Below, one piece after another: positions 56,723 through 64,000 of a DNA stretch of 64,000 bases; position 1 is the stretch's first letter; each line of letters opens with the position of its first letter. The translations under genes were made by a program, and so were the position numbers. Under the pieces are notes generated by a model. The model was not told where the DNA came from and did no database searches. It saw nothing but the letters and a program-made list of their open reading frames with translations. This stretch comes from Diadophis punctatus similis (lineage: Eukaryota > Chordata > Lepidosauria > Squamata > Dipsadidae): NCBI GenBank assembly GCA_023053685.1, contig JALIGW010000003.1:142841508-142905507 (forward strand), written 5' to 3'.

Positions 56723-56857
56723 CAGAGGTCTCCAACCGTAGCAACTTTAAGACTTGTGGACTTCAACTCCCAGAGTTCCTCAGCCAGCAAAGCTGGCTGA
56801 GGATTTCTGGGAGTTGAAGTCCACAAGTCTTAAAGTTGCTAAGGTTGGAGACCCCTG
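56723..56857. mobile_element. Foldback hAT MITE, exact 8-bp TSD
   Basis: The 135-bp palindrome-like unit starts CAGAGGTCTCCAACCGTAGC and ends with the matching complement. Exact duplication CACTAAAC at 56715-56722 and 56858-56865, confirming hAT-type insertion for the family. Confidence 0.95.
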
Positions 56858-57116
56858 CACTAAACAATTGGGTTACTAACTTATCAACTGCAGTGATCCA
56901 CTTAACAGCTGAGGCAAGAAAGGTCATAAAATGGGGGAAAAACTCAGTTAACAAACATCTGACTTAACAGCAGAAATTTTGGCCTCAGTTGTGGTTGTAA
57001 GTCGAGTACTACCTGTATTAGCATCACATTATTAAGTTCATTATGGGATACGTATCATAGACTAACACAGCTAGATTTTCTGAACGTTCTATTATTTTTA
57101 TTTCTGCCCTTTGCAT

Positions 57117-58138
57117 CTATTGGAAAAAGTGCAAAGAAGAGCAACTAAGATGAGACTAAAACATATGAAGAATGGTTGGAGGATTTGGGTTTGGCCAGTC
57201 TAGAGAAAAGAAAGACTAGGGGGGACATGATAGCAGTATTCTAGTATTTGAGAAGACGAGACAAGAAACAATGGATGGAAACTAAACAAGGAGAGAAGCA
57301 ACCTGGAATTGAGGAGAAACTTTATTTATTTATTAGTTGCATTTGTATGCCGCCCACTTCACAGAGACTTCCTAACAGTGAGGACAATTAACCAATGGAA
57401 CAGCTTACCTTCAGACGGTGTGGGTGCTCTATCACTGGAGATTTTTAAGAAGAGCCTGGACAGTCAATTGTCTGAAATGGTATAGGACTGTGATGGCGAA
57501 CCTATGGCACGCACAGGTGGCACACAGAGCCCTCTCTGCAGGCACCCCAGCCATCACCCCAGCCCAGCTTCACTGCGCTGGTCGGCTGGTCTTCGGGTGT
57601 CTGGCGTGCATGCGCGGGGCATTTCCACACGCTGTGCTGGGGAAAGAAATTGGAATAGATTGGAGAAGGCACGGGAGGAAGGAATCCAGGAGGAAACTAG
57701 CGCGTGCTGGGAAAAGAAATTGGGGAGATCAGGGATCGCACACACCCCAGTTTGGTGCTAGCAGGTGTCTCTGAAGCATCATGGGACTAAAAATGGGTCA
57801 TGCCCCCCCCTGCCTGTTTTTGGTCCCAGGAGGCTTCAGGGAGGCCTGCTAGGACCAAAACGGGCTGCCGGGTTGGGGAGGGTCACCCATGCATGCGCAA
57901 GGGGTGGGGGGAGCACGGCAGTTGCCCACGCATGCGTGGGGGCCCCCTGTGAGGCAGCATTGCTTTAGGGGGGGTGGCACGCACGCACATGCTGACACGC
58001 ACATGCATGCTTTTTTGGCATCTGAGGAAAAAAAGGTTAGCCATCACTGGTATAGGATCTCCTGCTTGAGCAGGGGGCTGGACTAAAAGACCTCCAAGGT
58101 CCCTTCCAGCTCTATTCTGATTCTGATTCTTTTCCTCT
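57117..58138 (+). mobile_element. CR1 LINE 3' end, split by a hAT MITE
   Basis: Pieces 57117-57479 and 58050-58138 are collinear with the CR1 copy at 8985-10085 ('ggaaaaagtgcaaagaagag', 'ggacagtcaattgtctgaaa', 'caaggtcccttccagctcta') and end in (TTCTGA)n-like units. An internal deletion removes part of the C-terminal coding region near 57257. A small antisense L2-like tail (57321-57360, 'atttgtatgccgcccacttc') is also inserted. Confidence 0.85.
57488..58049. mobile_element. hAT MITE ('CAGTGATGGCGAACCT' family), exact TSD
   Basis: The left end CTGTGATGGCGAACCTATGG and right end 'AGGTTAGCCATCACTG' are flanked by exact GTATAGGA at 57480-57487 and 58050-58057. It is 562 bp, GC-rich and non-coding. 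Confidence 0.95.
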
Positions 58139-58983
58139 TCAAGCTGTAGCATGCCCTAGAGTGCTGCTGCTTAACGTAACTTTTTAAGCAAGTTCAGATT
58201 ATTCCACCCAAGAGAGACAACCTGGACCATCCTTTTACAGAAGGAAGAGCTGTTTTTTTTATTTTCAGAACATGAGCAACACCGATAGAAAGCCTGCTTT
58301 CCACAATGATGAGCTTTCCTTGAGGAGGCTGTTGTTTTCCCCTCCTTGAAGTAATATTTAACATAGCTACAAGCAATTTGTTGTTTACAGGAACTGATTA
58401 GCACAGTTGTTGTCCATCACAGTATGCTACACACTTGATGTTAAAACATTAGCCAAGTGTTGCCTTACAACCATTAAATTACCTTTGGTTTCCTTTAGTC
58501 AGATGGCTCTTTTCATAGCAAGCAAGCATAGACTTGGATGCATGCATGCATGCATGCACACTCACACACACACACACTCACACACACTCTCTCTCTCTCA
58601 CACACAGAGACAGTCACAACCTGATTAACCAAGTTCTTTTTTGCCCATATGGGATAAGGTGGCTGACCAGATGTTCTGATTCTAAAAGATCAGTTGGTGT
58701 CCCAGTGATTTCCACTGGGACATGGAATCGTCCCAGATTTTCCTGCTGAGATTCTGAGCATTTGCAAGATAAAACCCCTGTAACTGTTCAGGCATTTTGG
58801 AAAAGAGGATTAAAGGAGAATCTGACTGGGCTAGGATGGGAGAAAGGCCATGAGAGTCATCTGCCATAGTTCAGATTATAGCATGAAATATTATTTTAAA
58901 AAACCACCAGTGACAGCAGTAAGAGAGAGGGATGTTCTGTGGAAGTTTGTCAGGCTATGCAGTTGCTTTAGTTGGAAGATTTG
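58139..58983. other. No gene; a hAT-like fragment
   Basis: Mostly unassigned. Short CA/CT repeats at 58559-58608. 'gtggctgaccagatgttctg' near 58660 resembles a decayed 'GGTGACCAGA' end. Confidence 0.4.
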
Positions 58984-58995
58984 GAGGGAGGGAGG

Positions 58996-59073
<78 letters not shown>
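58984..59073. repeat. (GGGA)n then (GA)n
   Basis: A few GGGA units are followed by about 36 GA units. Confidence 0.95.
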
Positions 59074-59149
59074 AGGTATTTTTGATATTATAATGTAAGT
59101 AATGTAAAGCTGCCTGGGTGGTTAGAATGACCAAATGCTGTGAGTACTG

Positions 59150-59370
59150 TGAATAAAGGAGAATATTTGTAATTTAGGGTTGAAATGAAGGGTCCAAGAC
59201 CACTCCCACTAACACTGACAGGGGAAGCCACTAGAATATCGACTGAGAGCAGACCCCACTCCTGACTAGCACTGACAATGTTACCTAGTTTGGGTAATGA
59301 AACGTCTGCATCAATACAGCCAAACTCAAAAAGCACCAGAGACCCCCTCAGTGCTGTGAATAATGTACAT
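59150..59370. repeat. Diverged copy of the 'gtctgcaagaaaa' dispersed repeat
   Basis: 'aatatttgtaatttagggtt', 'atgttacctagtttgggtaa' and 'tgaaacgtctgcatcaatac' match the landmarks at 23935-24118 and 28373-28600. Confidence 0.6.
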
Positions 59371-60290
59371 TGTTCCCTTTATTTGGGGGGGGGACCTAAA
59401 GTCTTTAAAATGAAAGGATGGCATTTGGGCAGGAGGGGGAACTAGAAAGAGCAGGAACGGCGATGTAGTGAGTCCCCTTTCCCCCACTTGCCGTGTCTGC
59501 CCCCTGTGACATAAAGCTCTTCACTGCTTCCTAAAGAGGTTTGGATGTCTCCACCTGCCACACCTTTTGGCAAAGGCTGCAGAGGCCCCTGCGCTTGCAA
59601 GCTCCCCATTTGGCTCCTCAGCACGGGGCAGGAGGGGGGGGAGGGAAGAAGACGAATCGAGAAGCACAGGGATCCCAAACAGAAATTATTATTGATTTAA
59701 TCACATAATCAGCAGCAAACACTTCAGGCTAAGATAGCAAATCCATAACAGCCTGCCCACATAACCACCCTTACAAATTTACCGGCAAACCACGGCACAC
59801 ACTTAGCAAACAAGGAGAGCAGGGGTCACCTTCACTTGGCGGCAAAATATTGACATCCCTAAAGCTTAAATATGTTTTGAGTTAAGTGTTATCAATCAGT
59901 GATAAGAGCAGAATGTCTGTTAAACATAACTCCATTGGCAGGAGGATTACAGAATGCTTTCTTGCCATAATCTAGAAGCATCTTTCAGACAAAACTCTGC
60001 TTGAAATCAATTGTGCACAAGGAGCTGCCTGCTGAGACCTATTCAGTGTCATACAAAAGAAGAGAGAGTCTCCCTGTGATCTTTAACCATAATTGGTTAT
60101 CTAATGAGACCAGGGCTTTAATTTCTTTTCACATCAAACATAGAATCAATGCTCTGGATTCAGTAGTGTGTGTAAACAGGCTGGGAAGCCACCCCTTCAA
60201 GATGGGGGCCAATTTGGCTTTCCAAGCTGCCCTCAAACTTATTTCAATGAATCCCCCCCCCCCTTTTTATTGCTGCTAACCGTCAGGTTA
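59371..60290. other. No gene seen
   Basis: About 0.9 kb of unassigned sequence. Confidence 0.45.
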
Positions 60291-60312
60291 CAGGTAGTCC
60301 TTGACTTACAAC

Positions 60313-60457
60313 CAGTGGTAGGTTGTAAATATTTTTGCTACAGGTTCGTGCACTTGCTCGATGCTTCTGTGTATGCGCAGAAGCATCCTGGGCAGATGGG
60401 CGGAGCCTCCCACCACCGGCGCTACCGGTTCTAAGAACCGGGAGCAACCCACCACTG
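60313..60457. mobile_element. hAT MITE (short CAGTGGTAGGTTG variant), exact TSD
   Basis: The left end CAGTGGTAGGTTG and right end 'GAGCAACCCACCACTG' are flanked by exact CTTACAAC (60305-60312 and 60458-60465). Confidence 0.95.
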
Positions 60458-60465
60458 CTTACAAC

Positions 60466-60686
60466 TATTACGTACAGCCGTACATGATCAAAATTGCATA
60501 CCCGCCACTGATTGGCTTTTGTAGCGGCGGGAGATTTAAGCTGCTGTCAGTGGCTGACCGGCTACAGGGAAGCCTTTAAAAGCGGCTTCCCTGCAGCCTG
60601 CCAACATTCCGTTTTACTTCAGCTACAGCTAAATAAATGGGGCTGAACTGTTCCTACATCTCGCCTCTTCATTCCCGCACAGTCTA
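60466..60686 (+). mobile_element. Solo-LTR-like insertion, 5-bp duplication
   Basis: The 221-bp segment is foreign to the host MITE and flanked by ACAAC (60461-60465 and 60687-60691). It has a TTTAAAAG TATA-like box near 60575, a GGGAAGCC/GGCTTCCC hairpin around it, and AATAAA at 60632-60637 followed by a TTCC/CTCTTC-rich end, the order of an LTR (U3, TATA, R, poly(A) signal). The edges are not the canonical TG...CA (TATTAC...GTCTA), so decay or a boundary error is possible. No internal retroelement region is present. Confidence 0.6.
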
Positions 60687-61060
60687 ACAACAATGATTCA
60701 TTTAGTGATTGTTCAGAGCTACCACAGCACTAAGAAGAGTGATTTATGACTGTTTTTTTGATTTATGGATTATGGTTATATGGTCAGATGATCAAAATTC
60801 AGACGCTTGGCAACAGGCTCATATTTATGACGGTTGCAGTGTCCTGGGGTCATGGGATCACCTTTTGTGAACTTCTGATCAGCAAAGTCAATGGGGAAGC
60901 CAGATTCACTTAACAACCATGTTACTAACTTAACATCTGCAGTGATTCACTTAACAGCTGTGGCAAGAAAGGTCATAAAATGGGTGAAAACTCACTTAAC
61001 TGCCTCGCTTAGTAAGAATAATTTTGGGCTCAGTTGTGGTCATAAGTCTAGGACTACCTG

Positions 61061-61336
61061 TATTCCTGGCCTCTTCCAGTGGGACCATAGGTTCATTCAG
61101 CCACCTAGGACTTACAGTGATCCAGTGATCCAGTGCTCTTTCAATGATTTCTTGCTTTTCAAGGAACAGCACACAAAAGGCCAGGAGGGATTTCAGCTTA
61201 GTGTTTATGAGTTTGGAAAAGGCCTGGCCACAATAGCCAGCATGACCTATTGCTAAAGCAAACTGCTTTCTAGTGAACAATTAGGCCACATCACTGTGAA
61301 AGTTGGTCCTTAAAAAAGCAAGACAGGAGGAAAATT
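61061..61336. other. Unassigned spacer
   Basis: No feature seen. Confidence 0.5.
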
Positions 61337-61985
61337 GACTTATTTGAGATGTGGTGCTGGAGAAGGCTCCTGCGTATTTCTTGGACAGCAAAGGTGACTA
61401 ACAAGCAAGTACTGGAGCACATAACACCAGACATGTCACTGGAAGGTAAAATCACAAAACTGTGTCTCACTTACATTGGCCATGTCATGCAGGGGAATTC
61501 ACCGGAGAAAGCAATTATGCTTGGAAGCAGGGGTGAAATGCTCCCGGTTCGGGCGGGCCAGTCGGTCGTCGTAGAGCTGATAGCAATCGCAGCGCGAGCC
61601 TTCCCCCACCCACTTCCCCCGCCCGCCTGGATGCCGCCATTTGGGTTCTTTTACCCTCTGCGCATGCGCAAAGCATTCTGCGCATGCACAGAGGGTAAAA
61701 GAACCCAAATGGCGGTGTCCAGGCAGGCAGGGGAAGTGGGTGGGGGAAGGCTCGTGCTGCGATCGCTATTAGCTCTATCAGCTCTATGACGACCGACTAG
61801 CCCGCCCGAACCAGGAGCATTTCATCCCTGCTTGGAAGAGTTAGTGGTAAAAGGAAACCAGGCCGTCAAAGAACACGTTGGCTAGATACCATCAAAGCTA
61901 ATACCAGCCAGAGCATGGAACAATTCAAAGAAGTAGTGCAAGATAGAAGATGTTGAGAGACCTGACCCATAGAATTCCTAAGAGT
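61337..61985 (+). mobile_element. Bov-B (RTE) LINE 3' end, split by a hAT MITE
   Basis: The translation gives 'EMWCWRRLLRISWTAKVTNK', 'HITPDMSLEGKITKLCL', 'YIGHVMQG' and, after the MITE, 'RKPGRQRTRWLDTIKA', 'SMEQFKEVVQDRRCW' and 'LRVGHRLN'. This is the C-terminal signature order of Bov-B ORF2. The two parts (61337-61527 and 61831-61985) join in frame at the exact MITE duplication. It is 5' truncated with a stop in 'DP*', and runs straight into an (ATC)n array. Confidence 0.85.
61528..61830. mobile_element. hAT MITE ('CAGGGGTGAAATGCTC' family), exact TSD
   Basis: Ends CAGGGGTGAAATGCTCCCGG and 'GGAGCATTTCATCCCTG'. Exact duplication CTTGGAAG at 61520-61527 and 61831-61838. The inner palindrome around 'tgcgcatgcgc' matches 33251-33518. 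Confidence 0.95.
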
Positions 61986-61988
61986 TGG

Positions 61989-62005
61989 ACACCGACTGAA
62001 TGGAT

Positions 62006-62072
<67 letters not shown>
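61989..62072. repeat. (ATC)n array
   Basis: About 28 uninterrupted trinucleotide units at the 3' end of Bov-B. Confidence 0.95.
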
Positions 62073-63339
62073 CAACATAGGTTAATGTGAAAGGTTGCAC
62101 AAAGAACAAGTGAAAGCAGGAATTCAGGTAAAAAGAAGACTATCTGATAGGTCTTAGATAACATGGGGTCAGTCTCATTTATTCCAACTCATTATTTGTG
62201 TCACCTGTAAACCCAATATTTTAATTGGCTGGTACACAAATATAGATGTATATATGGAACATTCACTTGAATAGGAATATATGGCAGAAGACAAGAGTTG
62301 GTGACTTCCTGTCCCTCCCCAGGCTCTGAAGTTTAATGAATTAACATTCATTCACTTATTTTATTTAATTACCTTTCAATTATCAAAGCAGTATACAGTA
62401 TATAGCTTCCCTCTTCCCTCACAGCCTTTGAGGTAGGCTGGGTATCTGGCTGTGGTATTCTGGAAATTGAAGTCCACACTGGAACTAGTCCTTCTAGTTC
62501 TATAGATCAGTGATTCCATAGATCAGTGATTCTATAAGTGTAATATCTTAATCACTATGCTACAATGTTTCCGAGCAGATTTTTTTTGAATGGAAGGTAG
62601 TTGTCTGTTGCATTTTCAGACTTACAATAGCAATCTAGTATTGGTACAGAATACATTCTTCTTGCTGCATGTGTGAATGCTGTCCCTTAACCCTTAGAAA
62701 TCATAACCTTTGCTTTTGATGCAACGAGTGTGGAGAAATCTGTGGGTGCAGTTCCTTCTGTTGTATCCTTGGCATGTTCTCATCTCTATCTGCATAACCA
62801 TTTTCTTCATGCATTCAAATCTCTTTGAAACACAGAAATACAGAAGCGCACGTAGATACATGCCCTTCTCTTTTCCCAGCATGAACAGTGAAACAAAAAA
62901 CAAAAAAATGGGAAGAAGCAGCAATACTGAACAGGTGACGAAGGTAAAATAACACTAGTGGGAAAGGAAAAGGAAAGCAAACAGAAAGAGGAAAAAAAGG
63001 AGAAAAAACTTGTTTAGGAATACAGAAAAGGGGTTAAATTTACCAGACAAACAGCTGTTTTCAAGCAGAAGTTGATCTTCAGGATAATCTTCAAGGACAG
63101 CTATATTTTTCAACAGCTGACCATGTAGCCATTTGAAGCTGTTGCCCATTAAACATCTTCTATACTTCCAGGAATAAAAGGTACCTATCACTCATGGCTA
63201 ATTATTCGCAGGAAACAACCCACCATGCAGAATTGCTCAGCTTGAACTCATAATATTGCAGCTGAGATTCTATATGGAACAGAAGAGTTTTTCCATAGAA
63301 GAAATAGTATTTAGGTATAAGCTTAGATGTCTGTGGAGA
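62073..63339. other. No gene seen
   Basis: Unassigned. 'attctggaaattgaagtcca' (about 62458-62478) is a small remnant of the foldback hAT MITE. Confidence 0.45.
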
Positions 63340-63490
63340 TGCTCAATCATCCAGGTCATAGTTGTCTCAAAGGTGCTTTTTTCTTCAAAAGACAACGGGG
63401 CTGTTTTTACATAGAAGGAGGAGGAAGAGGAAGAGGAAGAAGAGGTTGAGGAGGAAGAAGTTTCACTTCTCATCCAAGAAGCTTCATCAG
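63340..63490 (-). repeat. Dispersed repeat (relative of 52785-53265) with GGA/GAA run
   Basis: The minus strand reads 'gatgagaagtgaaac' and 'aaaagcacctttgagacaac' followed by 'gacctggatgattgagcat'. A purine run (63414-63462) interrupts it. Confidence 0.6.
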
Positions 63491-64000
63491 TTCTGATGGT
63501 GGGTGGATGGAAGGATAGGTTCTGATAGGATGGTGAGGGCTTAGATAAGCTTAAATATTTTTCATAAGTTTATCTTGTATAGAACATTTAGTGGATGATA
63601 TGATTTCATTTCTTAGACATGGCATGATGTCATTTGAGATCAGATGCCAAATCTGATTATCCAGTGTTATTTTATGTCATGGAAATATGAACTTTGCATT
63701 GCAAAAAAAAAAAAAAAAAATCTTACAAGTTTTAACTAATTGCACTGAATTATGAACTTCCTTCATCAGCCGTCTGATCATTCAAACAAACCACTTATGA
63801 ATTTCTAATAAAATTATATAATAAGAATCAAAAAACCTGTGTGGAATAAAGAAGATTTAGGCTGTTAAATCTAAACAGGAGTTTATCTCAACAACATAAA
63901 AGGAAAGCAGACATTATTCTGAGCCACAGATGTATAATTTAAAGTATCTTCCCTATTCAGTTATCTTGCCTTTCTATTCATAGAAATATTGAAAACTGAA
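63491..64000. other. No gene seen
   Basis: AT-rich unassigned sequence with an A18 run near 63703-63720. Confidence 0.5.

Larger units (their letters stand above)
55153..57015. mobile_element. Pogo-like MITE carrying two hAT insertions
   Basis: The left end CAAGTGGTCCTCAACTTACA and right end 'GAGTACTACCTG' are flanked by TA (55151-55152, 57016-57017). Its own sequence is 55153-55271, 56604-56722 and 56858-57015, collinear with the uninterrupted copy at 49401-49796. Confidence 0.9.
60291..61060. mobile_element. Pogo-like MITE carrying a hAT MITE and a solo-LTR-like unit
   Basis: The left end CAGGTAGTCCTTGACTTACA and right end 'CTAGGACTACCTG' are flanked by TA. Its own sequence is 60291-60312 plus 60692-61060; the two insertions lie side by side between them. 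Confidence 0.9.

Overview
This window looks like intergenic (or very large intronic) DNA from a squamate reptile, most likely a snake. The evidence is the repeat set. It contains CR1 and L2 LINE 3' ends, a Bov-B-type RTE end, a Sauria-type tRNA SINE whose tail matches the Bov-B tail, a second squamate-style tRNA SINE, many hAT and pogo/Tigger-like MITEs, and long microsatellites (GT, CT, TATC, TTC, AAT, CCCCTT, ATC). I could not identify any complete host protein-coding gene. Every convincing open frame belongs to a transposable element.

Layout. 0-4.3 kb: a CR1 LINE broken by three younger insertions (an internally deleted BED-finger hAT element, an L2 LINE with an intact 3' reading frame, a short hAT MITE), then an antisense LINE end. 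5.2-10.1 kb: a TA-flanked MITE, AT-rich sequence and a 1.1-kb CR1 copy with RT motifs. 11.1-13.7 kb: the best-preserved unit, a 2.5-kb L1-type element with exact 17-bp target-site duplications, an intact 363-codon ORF1, a G-rich 3' UTR and a poly(A) tail but no ORF2, so it resembles a half-L1 (HAL1-like) element. 13.7-30 kb: scattered MITEs, LINE and SINE fragments, a 1.8-kb hAT element with internal inverted repeats, foldback repeats and a perfect 44-bp palindrome. 30-37 kb: two fragments of a LINE ending in an R4/Dong-like C-terminal domain, one sitting inside trinucleotide arrays. 41-62 kb: a dense field of MITEs, including three pogo-like MITEs that have themselves received insertions (an L1 end, two hATs, a hAT plus a solo-LTR-like unit), a CR1 and a Bov-B end each split by a hAT with exact 8-bp duplications, and a 385-bp polypyrimidine tract.

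Nothing here forms a host gene pathway. The interactions are parasitic and layered: non-autonomous MITEs depend on transposases encoded elsewhere, the SINE probably on Bov-B, and the HAL1-like unit would need an L1 reverse transcriptase in trans. Target-site duplications were read by eye. Family names rest on recognised motifs and termini, not on a database search.
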